Part shown: piece after piece, positions 40,876 to 51,986 of the stretch
Layout: each line of letters opens with the position of its first letter
How positions within the stretch are numbered: the first letter of the stretch is position 1
Source: Rhizobium sp. CF080
GTDB lineage: Bacteria; Pseudomonadota; Alphaproteobacteria; Rhizobiales; Rhizobiaceae
DNA length: 53,805 nucleotides
Assembly (NCBI RefSeq): GCF_000282095.2
Contig: NZ_AKKC02000013.1
Coordinates: forward strand, 1-53,805
Reading direction: 5' to 3'
Position numbers and translations under genes: made by a program
The notes under the pieces: generated by a model
Databases searched by the model: none
What the model saw: the letters and a program-made list of their open reading frames with translations, nothing else
What the model was told of the DNA's origin: nothing

Positions 40876-40895
40876 ACTACGGGTATTTACGTAGG
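40876..40895 (-). promoter_or_regulatory. Candidate FixJ site upstream of fixK
   Basis: The minus strand reads CCTACGTAAATACCCGTAGT, an imperfect dyad (CTACG/CGTAG, eight-base spacer) centred about 78 bases before the fixK ATG. It resembles FixJ-P targets of fixK promoters as I remember them. The assignment is by resemblance and position only. Confidence 0.4.
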
Positions 40896-40926
40896 GGCAG
40901 GCGGGGAGACAGGGGGCTAACGCGGC

Positions 40927-41280
40927 TCAGGCTGCGAGCGCAAGGCTTTTGACGAGGCCCAGAAGATCGGCGCCGTTGAACGGCTTGGCGAGGCTCAGGA
41001 TCGGCCCCAGTTCGTCTTCGATGGGCGGAGACATGCCGTCGGTGAGCAGGATCACGGCCTGGCCCGACTGGCGCAGGTGCTGCCGGGCATTGGTGCAGGA
41101 GCGCAGCACCTGATCGTCGATGATCATGCAGATTGTCGGGCTGGCGATGATACTGCCGTTGCACCAGGAATCATGGGCCTCGACGCGGTAGCCTTCTACC
41201 TCGAGAGCGAATGTCAACGACTGCCTGAGGCCGAGATCGGGCGCGATGACGACTATGTTTCCCGACTGTGCTAACACCAA
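40927..41280 (-). CDS. fixT: FixT-like feedback inhibitor of FixL (cysteine-bearing receiver-like protein)
   Basis: 117 residues, a single receiver-like domain. The N-terminal acidic pair is degenerate (IVVIAPDLGLRQSL), an Asp-Asp lies in ICMIIDDQVL (residues 55-56), and the conserved lysine is kept in LSLAKPF (Lys99). It also has three cysteines, 40, 51 and 62. FixT proteins of Sinorhizobium and Caulobacter are small receiver-like proteins that inhibit FixL, and the Caulobacter one binds an Fe-S cluster through cysteines. Size, the cysteines and the place between fixJ and fixK fit this. A FixK-type box lies about 75-85 bases upstream, which would close the feedback loop. Confidence 0.72.
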   Translation of the reverse strand: MVLAQSGNIVVIAPDLGLRQSLTFALEVEGYRVEAHDSWCNGSIIASPTICMIIDDQVLRSCTNARQHLRQSGQAVILLTDGMSPPIEDELGPILSLAKPFNGADLLGLVKSLALAA

Positions 41281-41353
41281 ACTTCCCGCGCAGGTGAGGC
41301 AACCGGAGGGTCGCTCAAATCAGACATCTAGTTCCTGCACGGGGGTTCGCGCT

Positions 41354-41367
41354 TTGCGATAGATCAA
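41354..41367 (-). promoter_or_regulatory. FixK/FNR-type box upstream of fixT
   Basis: The plus strand reads TTGCGATAGATCAA, 8 of 10 fixed positions of TTGAT-N4-ATCAA. It is 74-87 bases before the fixT start and just downstream of fixJ, so fixT probably has its own FixK-dependent promoter. Confidence 0.55.
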
Positions 41368-41394
41368 GAAATTTCCAATTAATTATGCGGGCGT

Positions 41395-42015
41395 TCAATT
41401 GGGGCCGAAACCGGCGGCTATTGCCATGCGAACGAGCTGCGGCAGGCTCTTCGCCTTCATCTTGGCCATGACGTTGGCGCGATGCACCTCGACGGTGCGG
41501 GGGCTGATGTCGAGGTCGTAGGCGATCGATTTGTTCGGCAGGCCGGCAACCACAGCCGCCAGCACCTGCCTCTCCCGGTCGCTCAGGCTTTCAAGCCGTG
41601 TCTGAACCTCGGCCAGGTCGTCGGTATCGAGCATTTTGTCCGACAGCAGCTCGGCGGCTCGCTGGATTGCCTCGATGATGACCGTGTCGCCGAACGGTTT
41701 TTCGATGAAGTCGACGGCGCCTGCCTTCATCGCTTCCACGGCCATCGGCACGTCGCCGTGGCCGGTGATGACGATGGAGGGAATGCCGGCGCGGCTGGTG
41801 GTCAATTTGCGGATCAGCTCGACGCCGGTCATGTCCGGCATCCTGAGGTCGGTGACCAATACGCCGTTTCTGATGCTCGGCGCGAACTGCAGGAAGGACG
41901 AGGCGGTTTCGTGCATGCGCACCGCAAAGCCATTCATGGTCAGCATGAAGGCGAGGGACTTTCTGACCGGCTCCTCGTCATCGACGATATGGATCGTGTA
42001 GTCACCCGTCTGCAT
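41395..42015 (-). CDS. fixJ: Response regulator FixJ
   Basis: 206 residues. The receiver domain has Asp12 and Asp13 (VDDEEP), the phospho-acceptor Asp56 (VTDLRMPDMTG) and Lys106 (DFIEKPFGD). The C-terminal LuxR-type helix-turn-helix covers about 140-200 (LSDRERQVLAAVVAGLPNKSIAYDLDISPRTVEVHRANVM). It is the partner of FixL: phosphorylated at low oxygen, it activates fixK. The ATG at 42015 lies 14 bases inside the end of fixL, with GGAGG nearby, so the two are coupled. Confidence 0.95.
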   Translation of the reverse strand: MQTGDYTIHIVDDEEPVRKSLAFMLTMNGFAVRMHETASSFLQFAPSIRNGVLVTDLRMPDMTGVELIRKLTTSRAGIPSIVITGHGDVPMAVEAMKAGAVDFIEKPFGDTVIIEAIQRAAELLSDKMLDTDDLAEVQTRLESLSDRERQVLAAVVAGLPNKSIAYDLDISPRTVEVHRANVMAKMKAKSLPQLVRMAIAAGFGPN

Positions 42016-43519
42016 TCTCGCGTTCCTCCTTGTCGATCGGGAGTGTGAAACGGAACGTCGCTCCGCCGGCCGCATTGCGCGTCACCGTCATCTCGCCGCC
42101 ATGCGCTTCGACGATGCGCTTGGAAATCGAAAGCCCTATCCCCATGCCGCCCGCCTTGGTGGTGATGAACGGCTTGAAAAGCTGCTCGGCGATCTCTCCC
42201 GGAATGCCGGGGCCGGTATCCTGGACGATCACCTCTATCATGTCGTCGTCTTCCTGGCGGGTGCGGATGACCAGTTCCCGCCGCTGGCAGTCGCGCATCG
42301 CCTCGATGGCGTTGCGCATCAGGTTGGTGAGCACCTGCTGGACCTGGATACGGTCGACGATGACCATTTCAGGCCCCTGCGCGAATTCGAAAACCGTCCT
42401 CACACCTTTTTCGCGCGAGCCCACCAGCGCCAGGGCACCAGCTTCCTCCACCAGGCGGCGGATGTTCTCCGGCGCCTTTTCCGTCTCGCCCTTGGTCACG
42501 AATTCCCGCAGATGCTTGATGATCTGGCCGGCCCGGAGCGACTGGTTCGCCGTCTCCTGCAGCGCTTCGCGCATGCGCACCGCGACGGTTTCGTCCAGGT
42601 CGCGCAGAAGGCGTGCGCAGCCGTGTACATAATTGGCAATCGCCGAGAGCGGCTGGTTCAATTCGTGGGCGAGGGTGGATGCCATTTCGCCCATTTCATT
42701 GAGGCGGGCGAGCCGGGCGAGCTCTCCCTGGATCTCCTGCAGGCGTGCAGCCGATTCCTCGCGTTCGGTGAGGTCCCGCACGAAGCCGGTAAAGAATGTC
42801 TCCCCACCGGTATGGGTCTCGCCGACCGCAAGCTTCATCGGGAAGGTGGAGCCGTCCTTGCGGCGTCCGACGACCACGCGGTCCATGCCGATGATCCGCT
42901 TTTCGCCGGTCCTCAGATACCTTTCGAGATAACCGTCATGCTCGCGGTGATAGGGTTCCGGCATCAGCATGCGCAGGTTCTGGCCGACCACCTCATCCTC
43001 ACTGTAGCCGAACTGGCGGATTGCGGCGGCATTGAAGGAAACGATCGTCCCGTCCTTGGTGCTGACGATGCTGGCATCGAGAACCGTATCGAGGACGGAG
43101 CGGAGATGCGCTTCGCGGGAATCGGCTTTCGTCTGAGCCTTTTCGATCGCCTTGCGGGCGGAGTGAAGGATCTCGCCGACCAGCGCGATCACCACGCCAA
43201 CGATGCCGATCACCACCATCTCCGAGAAATTGGCGCCCCGCGGCGTCAGTTCCTTGATGATGTAGGCCGCCAGAACCGAAAGGGCGACCGCGAAAAGCGA
43301 GGCGCGCATGCCGCCGATCACGGCGGCAATCAGAATCGGCGGAATGAAGAAGGTGAAGGTCGCCCGGTCGTCGAGGATGCCGTGCAGCGAGAAGCGCAGC
43401 CCGAACGCGATCAGCACGCCGAGGGTCGCAATGCCATAAACCTCGGCGGTGGAAAACCGACGGCTCAAGAAAGACTGAATATAGTCATCCTTCTTATCGA
43501 CGATCGTCCTGGAAGCCAT
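42002..43519 (-). CDS. fixL: Oxygen-sensing histidine kinase FixL
   Basis: 505 residues, the same length as Sinorhizobium FixL. Four hydrophobic segments fill about residues 26-118. The haem-binding PAS domain spans about 135-255, with the axial ligand at His194 (HREHDGYL) and the signalling arginine at 214 (GMDRVV). The dimerisation/phosphotransfer helix has His285 (STLAHELNQPL), followed by the ATPase domain with the N, G1 and G2 boxes (MRNAIEAM, DTGPGIPG, GGMGIGLSISKRIV). Oxygen binding to haem turns the kinase off. It heads the fixL-fixJ transcript. A 7-bp inverted repeat AAAACAT/ATGTTTT lies about 140 bases upstream. Confidence 0.96.
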   Translation of the reverse strand: MASRTIVDKKDDYIQSFLSRRFSTAEVYGIATLGVLIAFGLRFSLHGILDDRATFTFFIPPILIAAVIGGMRASLFAVALSVLAAYIIKELTPRGANFSEMVVIGIVGVVIALVGEILHSARKAIEKAQTKADSREAHLRSVLDTVLDASIVSTKDGTIVSFNAAAIRQFGYSEDEVVGQNLRMLMPEPYHREHDGYLERYLRTGEKRIIGMDRVVVGRRKDGSTFPMKLAVGETHTGGETFFTGFVRDLTEREESAARLQEIQGELARLARLNEMGEMASTLAHELNQPLSAIANYVHGCARLLRDLDETVAVRMREALQETANQSLRAGQIIKHLREFVTKGETEKAPENIRRLVEEAGALALVGSREKGVRTVFEFAQGPEMVIVDRIQVQQVLTNLMRNAIEAMRDCQRRELVIRTRQEDDDMIEVIVQDTGPGIPGEIAEQLFKPFITTKAGGMGIGLSISKRIVEAHGGEMTVTRNAAGGATFRFTLPIDKEERENADG

Positions 43520-43655
43520 GATGCCTACCCGAAGCCGATCATCTGCAGGAAAAATGCCATTCCCTTGCGCATGTGAAACCTGACAGCCTGTCCCTAAATC
43601 GGTTCTAGCATGAGCGCGGATGCGGCGTCCAATGGCAGGAACCGTCGTGACCTAA

Positions 43656-43670
43656 AAAACATAATGTTTT
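43656..43670. promoter_or_regulatory. Inverted repeat in the fixL upstream region
   Basis: AAAACAT (43656-43662), one base, ATGTTTT (43664-43670). It is the only clear dyad in the 262-base gap between fixL and the next gene; it could be an operator for fixLJ. No other element is seen in that gap. Confidence 0.3.
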
Positions 43671-43781
43671 GCGCGTTTTCTTATGTCCCGGACGAAAATA
43701 CGGTCCGGCGTCCGGCGCAAATCAGAAGCGGCACTGGCGGCACCGCTTCCGCCGATGGAATGAGACGCGAGGTCCGATCGC

Positions 43782-44762
43782 TTACTGTTGTGGGATATTG
43801 GCGACCTTGACGTAATCGGCCCAGGCCGCGACTTCCTTTTTCAGGTATTCCTGGCCTTCTTCCGGCGTCGAGACGAACACGTCGCCGCCCTGGTCGGTCA
43901 CGAACTTCTTGACCTCGTCCTGGCCCAGGACTTCCTTGGTCCAGCCGTTGATCTTGCTGACGATATCCTTCGGCGTCGCGGAGGGAACCATCATCGCGAA
44001 CCAGCCGACCTGGTCCATCGGATAACCGGCTTCCGTCATGGTCGGAACGTCGGGAGCGCCCGGAATGCGCTTGGCGGAACTGACCGCCAGCAGGCGGTAG
44101 CGGCCTTCGCGAAGCTGCGACAGGGAGAAGACCGGATCCTGGGCGGCAAAGGCCATGGCGCCGCTCAGGATGTCGTTCATCGAATCGGCGCTGCTCTTGT
44201 AGGCGACTTCGACCGTTTCGAGACCGGCCTCCTGCTTGTAGATGGCGGCGAGTACCTTGCCGGACGTGTTGTTGATGGCATAGCTCGCGTTCGAGCCTTC
44301 CTTCTTCAGGTATTCCGTCAGTTCCTTCATGGTCTTGATCGGGCTCGAGACCGGGACGGCGATCATGTGCGGCTGCTTGTTGACGGTGGCTGCGACCTGC
44401 AGGTCCTTCACCACGTCGAAGGGCGGCGTCTTGAACATGTGCATGTTGCCGGCAACGGCGCTGCCGGTGTGGAAGAAGATCGTATAGCCGTCCGGCTTGG
44501 AGCGCGTGACGTACTGGCCGGCAATATTGCCGCCGGCGCCGGGCTTGTTTTCGACGATGATGGTGGCGCCCGAAACCTTGGCGATCTTCTCGGCGAAGTA
44601 ACGGACGATGACGTCAGCGCCGCTGCCTGCCGGGAACGCACAGATCATGCTGATGGTCTGGTTCGGATAGTTGGCCTGCGCTGCAGCCGGCGAAAGGCCG
44701 AAGGCGGTTCCCGCAACGGCGACCGATGCGGCAAGCATGAAACGACGGGTCATATTCTGCAT
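43782..44762 (-). CDS. Tripartite tricarboxylate-type (Bug/TctC) substrate-binding protein
   Basis: 326 residues. The signal peptide of about 29 residues ends SPAAAQ-ANYPNQT. The TctC/Bug fold follows: MICAFPAGSGADVIVRYFAEKIAK near residue 39, IIVENKPGAGGNIAGQYVTRSKPDGYT near 67, and VPTMTEAGYPMDQVGWFAMMVPSATP near 240. Such proteins bind carboxylates including aromatic acids. No TctA or TctB membrane gene is nearby, so it is an orphan, common for this family, where it may act as a sensor or share a carrier. GGGAGG lies six bases before the ATG. It is divergent from a UbiD-type decarboxylase. Confidence 0.9.
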   Translation of the reverse strand: MQNMTRRFMLAASVAVAGTAFGLSPAAAQANYPNQTISMICAFPAGSGADVIVRYFAEKIAKVSGATIIVENKPGAGGNIAGQYVTRSKPDGYTIFFHTGSAVAGNMHMFKTPPFDVVKDLQVAATVNKQPHMIAVPVSSPIKTMKELTEYLKKEGSNASYAINNTSGKVLAAIYKQEAGLETVEVAYKSSADSMNDILSGAMAFAAQDPVFSLSQLREGRYRLLAVSSAKRIPGAPDVPTMTEAGYPMDQVGWFAMMVPSATPKDIVSKINGWTKEVLGQDEVKKFVTDQGGDVFVSTPEEGQEYLKKEVAAWADYVKVANIPQQ

Positions 44763-44921
44763 AAATTTCCTCCCATGGATGACCGGGCCTCGCAGTCGAC
44801 GCCGGTCGGTCGCACCTCCCCGATGCGGCCTCATGCGACAATGTATAATTATATTTGATTTAATCAACTGTTCTGGATAGAAAACGTCCCACGCAGAAAC
44901 GCGTTTTCGGGAGAGGACAAC
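44763..44921. promoter_or_regulatory. Divergent promoter region with two palindromes
   Basis: TATAATTATA (44844-44853) and TTGATTTAATCAA (44855-44867) are perfect AT-rich palindromes set side by side in the 159-base gap between the binding protein and the decarboxylase. They are likely promoter and operator of both genes. Confidence 0.5.
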
Positions 44922-46463
44922 ATGACCGCCAATACGACCGCTCAATCCGCCGCCGCGCTCGATCTCGACCGTTTCCGGTTGAAGAATTTCGTCGAGAGCT
45001 TGAGCCCCGACGAGGTCGAGATCCGGGAGGAAAAGGTCGACCTGGCCGATGTCGCGGCCATCCTGCAAAACAATCCGAAGGCCGTCTGGTTCAGACAAGC
45101 CGGCCCCGAAGGCCAGCAGCTGATCGGCAACGTGGTCGGCAGCCGGTCGCGTCTTGCCAAGGCTTTCGGCGTGCCGGCCGGCGACGTGGCGCTCGAGATG
45201 CGCCGCCGCCTGTCGCTGAAGCCGGAACTGGTGAAACTCTCCAAGGACGAAGCGCCCGTGCAGCAGGTGGTGCTGACCGGCACCGACGCCGATCTCCTCA
45301 AGCTGCCGGTCCACGTGCAGCACGCGCTCGACGGTGCGCCCTACATTTCCGCGACGATCGACTACACGATCGACCCGAAGGACGGACGCTACAATTGCGG
45401 CATGCGCCGCCTGATGCTGCGCGGTCCGCAGGAAGCCGGCGTCGACCTGATCGCGCCGAGCGACCTGCGCGTCATGTACATGGCCGCGTCGGAGCGCGGC
45501 GAGCGGCTGAACGTCGCCTACGTGGTCGGCTGCCACCCGATCGACATGGTCTCTGCGACCATGAAGGAGCCGGTCGACGAACTGGAGCTGATTTCCTCGC
45601 TGCGCGCCGCACCGCTGCCGGTCGTCAAGTGCGTGACGAACGACATCATGGTTCCGGCCGATGCGGAAATGGTCATCGAGGGGTATTTCGACGAGCGCGG
45701 TTATGTCGAGAAGGAAGGACCTTACGGCGAATATCTCGGCTATTACGGCGTCGTGAAGACCAATCCGGTCTTCCATGTCACCGCGATCACCCATCGCAGG
45801 GATGCGCTCTTCCAGACCGCGACGATCAGCGGCAACCGCATGGACTTTACCGACACGTCCAATCTCGAGGCGCTCCGCATGGAGATGAACGTCTGGAAGA
45901 CGCTCGGCGACGTCGTGCGCCAGCCGGTCGCCGTTTATGCGCCGGTCGCTGCCGGTGGTTCGATGAGCATGCGCTTCTCCATCCGCCAAACCTATCCGGG
46001 CGAGGCGCGTTCTGCGCTTTACGCGGTGCTTGGCGCTGTCGGCGTCAAGAACGTCTTCGTCGTCGATCCGGATATCGACATCTTCGACGACAGCCAGATG
46101 GAATGGGCGTTCGGCACCCGCTTCCAGGCGGACCGGGATCTGGTGATCGCCACCGGCGTGCGCCTGTCGCCGCTCGATCCGTCGCTTCACGGCTCCCGCT
46201 CGGGCGCCAAGGCCGGCTACGACCTGACCTGGCCGATGCAGCATGCCCAGAACTGGGAACTCGTCACGCCGCAGGCTCCGACCTATCCGGGCAAACGCTT
46301 CCCCTCGCTCGAGGCGGCATTGAAGGACGGTCCGAAGCACTTCGAGGAATTGATGGCCGCGGTCGGCAGCCGCGACGGGCGCGAGGTCGTTCGCGAACTC
46401 GACACCTTCCGCTCCCAAGGCATGGAACGCGACGAGCGCGGCCGTTATTATCTTCCGCGGTAA
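44922..46463 (+). CDS. UbiD-family prenylated-FMN-dependent decarboxylase
   Basis: 513 residues, full length. The family signature EGPYGEYLGYYG is at about 265-276, with Glu265 and Glu270 spaced as the catalytic glutamates of fungal Fdc1, and an arginine at 163 (NCGMRR) matching its catalytic arginine. Such enzymes reversibly decarboxylate aromatic or alpha,beta-unsaturated acids using prenylated FMN made by UbiX. No ubiX lies in the window. It is not the ubiquinone-pathway UbiD by context: it pairs divergently with a carboxylate-binding protein and ends at its own terminator, so a catabolic aromatic acid such as protocatechuate, vanillate or gallate is a reasonable substrate, by inference. 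Confidence 0.88.
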   Translation: MTANTTAQSAAALDLDRFRLKNFVESLSPDEVEIREEKVDLADVAAILQNNPKAVWFRQAGPEGQQLIGNVVGSRSRLAKAFGVPAGDVALEMRRRLSLKPELVKLSKDEAPVQQVVLTGTDADLLKLPVHVQHALDGAPYISATIDYTIDPKDGRYNCGMRRLMLRGPQEAGVDLIAPSDLRVMYMAASERGERLNVAYVVGCHPIDMVSATMKEPVDELELISSLRAAPLPVVKCVTNDIMVPADAEMVIEGYFDERGYVEKEGPYGEYLGYYGVVKTNPVFHVTAITHRRDALFQTATISGNRMDFTDTSNLEALRMEMNVWKTLGDVVRQPVAVYAPVAAGGSMSMRFSIRQTYPGEARSALYAVLGAVGVKNVFVVDPDIDIFDDSQMEWAFGTRFQADRDLVIATGVRLSPLDPSLHGSRSGAKAGYDLTWPMQHAQNWELVTPQAPTYPGKRFPSLEAALKDGPKHFEELMAAVGSRDGREVVRELDTFRSQGMERDERGRYYLPR

Positions 46464-46502
46464 ATGTGCCTCATTTCAGCACGTTGTGCCTTGTCGAGAC
46501 AG

Positions 46503-46531
46503 CCTTCCGGATATCGATCCGGGAGGTTTTT
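46503..46531 (+). terminator. Intrinsic terminator of the UbiD-family gene
   Basis: CCTTCCGGAT (46503-46512), loop ATCG, ATCCGGGAGG (46517-46526), with one G-U pair, then TTTTT (46527-46531). Confidence 0.88.
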
Positions 46532-46679
46532 CATTTTGAATCGAGAAAAGCCCGTCCGGGCCTGCCTAACGGATACGGCCCTTGCCAAATACCATTCATT
46601 TCTTGGGGTCGCGTCGTTATGCTTTCTCTAATTGATGGATTTCTATGGTGTGGTTCCGTCGCCGGTTCCGGGAGCAGAG

Positions 46680-48863
46680 ATGTCTTACGCCGATAGCATC
46701 GATATCGCAGAGCGCAGACGGCTCGACGCGTTGCATGGGTACCGCATCGCGGGCTCCGGGCCCGAAAACCGTTTCGACCGCATCTGCCGCTTTGCCTCGG
46801 AGCTCTTTTCCACGCGCATGGCCTTCGTGACGCTGATCGAAGAGGATCGGCAATGGTTCAAAGCCTGTTCGGGGTTCGATGTCGAGGAGACCCGCCGGTC
46901 GGAGTCCTTTTGCGACCACACGATCCGTACGGACGATGTTCTCGTGGTGCCCGATGCCCGGCTCGACGCGCGGTTTTCCAGCCTGCCGATCGTCACCGGG
47001 GATCCTTTCATCCGGTTTTATGCCGGTGCCCCGCTGATCTCGCCGGACGGTTTCCGGCTGGGGGCGCTCTGCATCGCCGACACGCAGGTGCGTGAAAGCT
47101 TCTCCGAGCGGGAAAGGCGGGCGCTTGCGGGCCTTGCCGCCATGGTGATGGAGCACATCGAATTGCGCCGCGAGGGCATACCGCAGGCGACGGCCGCCAA
47201 GTTTGCGGATGCCACCGAGCTTTCGATGATTACCGTCGATCCCACCGGTCGGGTCGAGTTCGTCAACCGGGCGGCGCTCGACATGTTCGGTTTTGGCCGG
47301 GAGGAGATGATCGGCAGCTCGCTCGACCTGATCGTGCCGGAGCGATTCCGTGCCGCCCACAATGCCGGTCTCGCGCGCGTGGCCGCGGGCGGCAATTCCA
47401 AGCTCAAGGGCAAGACCGTCGAGGTGTCGGCCCGCCGCAAGGATGGTACGGAATTTCCGATCGAGATCGCCCTGTCGATCTGGCAGGATCAGCGTGGCGT
47501 CGGCATGGGCGCCATCATCAAGGACATCTCGGAACGCCGCGACCGCGACGTCCGGCTGTTGCGGCTGGCAAGCCAGGATACCCTGACCGGCCTGTGCAAC
47601 CGGCACCGCTTCGAGGACCTTCTGCGCGAGGAACTCGGGCGCGGCCGGCCGCTCGCCGTGCTGCTGTTCGATCTCGACGGTTTCAAGGAGGTCAACGACC
47701 GCCTGGGGCACGGCGTCGGCGATTCCCTGTTGCAGGCGATCGGCGTGCGGTTGCCGGCGGTCCTCGACCGCAATGTCACCGTATCCCGTTTCGGTGGTGA
47801 CGAGTTTGCGATACTCATTCCGGGCACCGGCGATCCGCTCGTCGCGCAGGATACCGCCAATGCCGTCATCGAGGCGTTCAAGGTGCCGTTCGAGGTTGCC
47901 GGTCACACGTTCCGCATCGGTGCGAGCGTCGGTTTTTCGCTCGCTCCCAGCCACGGCTCGGATGCCGAGGAACTGATCGCCAGTGCCGACTTCGCACTCT
48001 ATCGGGCCAAGCAGGCCGGCGGCCGCGTGGTGCGCATGTTCGAACTGTCGATGCGCAACGAGACGCTCGCAAGGCGAACGCTCCGGGACGAATTGCTGAG
48101 GGCCTTGCACCGACGCGAACTCGTGCTGCACTATCAGCCCCAGGTGACGCTCGACACCGGCGAGGTCTTCGGCGTCGAGGCGCTCATCCGCTGGCAGCAC
48201 CCGGAACGCGGTCTCCTGTCGCCTGCCGCCTTCCTCCCGGCTCTGGAGCAGAGCTCGCTCGCGCTCGACGTGGGATTCTGGGTGCTGGATGAGGCGGGGC
48301 GGCAGATGGCCGCCTGGAATGCGGCCGGTTATCCGCCGATCAAAATGGGCGTCAACCTGTTTGCCGCCCAGGTTCGGGCCGGCGATCTCCACCAGGGCGT
48401 CTCCGACCTGATTGCCCGCTACGGGCTGGATCCGCATTTCCTCGAAATCGAAATCACCGAGACGGTCACGCTCAACGACGATGACCAGTCGCTCGAATCG
48501 ATCCAGGCGCTGCGGGAACTCGGCGTCGGCATCGCCTTCGACGATTTCGGCACGGGCTACGCTTCGCTCGGTTCGCTGCAACGCTATCCGCTGACGACGC
48601 TCAAGATCGACATGGGGTTCGTGCGCCACCTCCTGACCAAGCCGCGCGACGCGGCCATCACCCGGGCGCTGATCATGCTCAGCAAGGAACTCGGGCTGAA
48701 GACGATCGCCGAAGGGATCGAGACCGAGGAGCAGGAGGAGGCGCTTCGCAGGATGGGCTGCGAGGCGGGACAGGGCTATCGTTACGGCAAGGCGATGCCG
48801 GCCGACGAGGTTGCGCGGCTCTTCGTCCAGCCGATGGAAACGCGACGTATCCTGGCCAAGTAA
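46680..48863 (+). CDS. GAF-PAS-GGDEF-EAL cyclic-di-GMP signalling protein
   Basis: 727 residues, soluble. The GAF domain covers about residues 20-165 (ALCIADTQVRESFSERER), PAS 175-290, GGDEF 300-460 and EAL 470-720. The cyclase motif is intact (RFGGDEF, 370-376), but the product-inhibition RxxD normally nine residues before it is absent. The phosphodiesterase residues look complete: EALIRW, the ITET segment, DDFGTGYASL, KIDMGFV and EGIETEEQ. It could therefore make or break cyclic-di-GMP depending on its sensors. The ATG at 46680 has GGGAG five bases upstream; a TTG at 46632 is less likely. It is transcribed alone, before a sensor kinase. Confidence 0.9.
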   Translation: MSYADSIDIAERRRLDALHGYRIAGSGPENRFDRICRFASELFSTRMAFVTLIEEDRQWFKACSGFDVEETRRSESFCDHTIRTDDVLVVPDARLDARFSSLPIVTGDPFIRFYAGAPLISPDGFRLGALCIADTQVRESFSERERRALAGLAAMVMEHIELRREGIPQATAAKFADATELSMITVDPTGRVEFVNRAALDMFGFGREEMIGSSLDLIVPERFRAAHNAGLARVAAGGNSKLKGKTVEVSARRKDGTEFPIEIALSIWQDQRGVGMGAIIKDISERRDRDVRLLRLASQDTLTGLCNRHRFEDLLREELGRGRPLAVLLFDLDGFKEVNDRLGHGVGDSLLQAIGVRLPAVLDRNVTVSRFGGDEFAILIPGTGDPLVAQDTANAVIEAFKVPFEVAGHTFRIGASVGFSLAPSHGSDAEELIASADFALYRAKQAGGRVVRMFELSMRNETLARRTLRDELLRALHRRELVLHYQPQVTLDTGEVFGVEALIRWQHPERGLLSPAAFLPALEQSSLALDVGFWVLDEAGRQMAAWNAAGYPPIKMGVNLFAAQVRAGDLHQGVSDLIARYGLDPHFLEIEITETVTLNDDDQSLESIQALRELGVGIAFDDFGTGYASLGSLQRYPLTTLKIDMGFVRHLLTKPRDAAITRALIMLSKELGLKTIAEGIETEEQEEALRRMGCEAGQGYRYGKAMPADEVARLFVQPMETRRILAK

Positions 48864-49036
48864 TTCGGCCTGCTCTCGCATGAGCAGTGCCGGAACCGGA
48901 AGCAAAATCGGGGCGTTAGATATCTTTTAGCGAATTGCGATAATCCCGTGGGAGATTTCCAAAACCCTCCCGATTTCAATTGTCAACAATCGCGGAAACC
49001 CTATAACCTGTGATGCATTGGCATCAGGGACGGCGC

Positions 49037-51964
<2,928 letters not shown>

Positions 51965-51986
51965 GGGTGCTCGCCGTGACCGAGTT

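Noticed and set aside
44763..46418. The binding-protein frame stays open upstream for about 550 more codons, antisense to the UbiD-family gene.
   Set aside because: The sequence there is an Arg/His/Asp-rich shadow of a well-supported gene on the other strand; the true start at 44762 has a strong ribosome-binding site and signal peptide.
46632..46679. TTG/ATG starts 16 codons upstream for the GGDEF-EAL protein.
   Set aside because: No ribosome-binding site there, while GGGAG precedes the ATG at 46680 at a normal distance.
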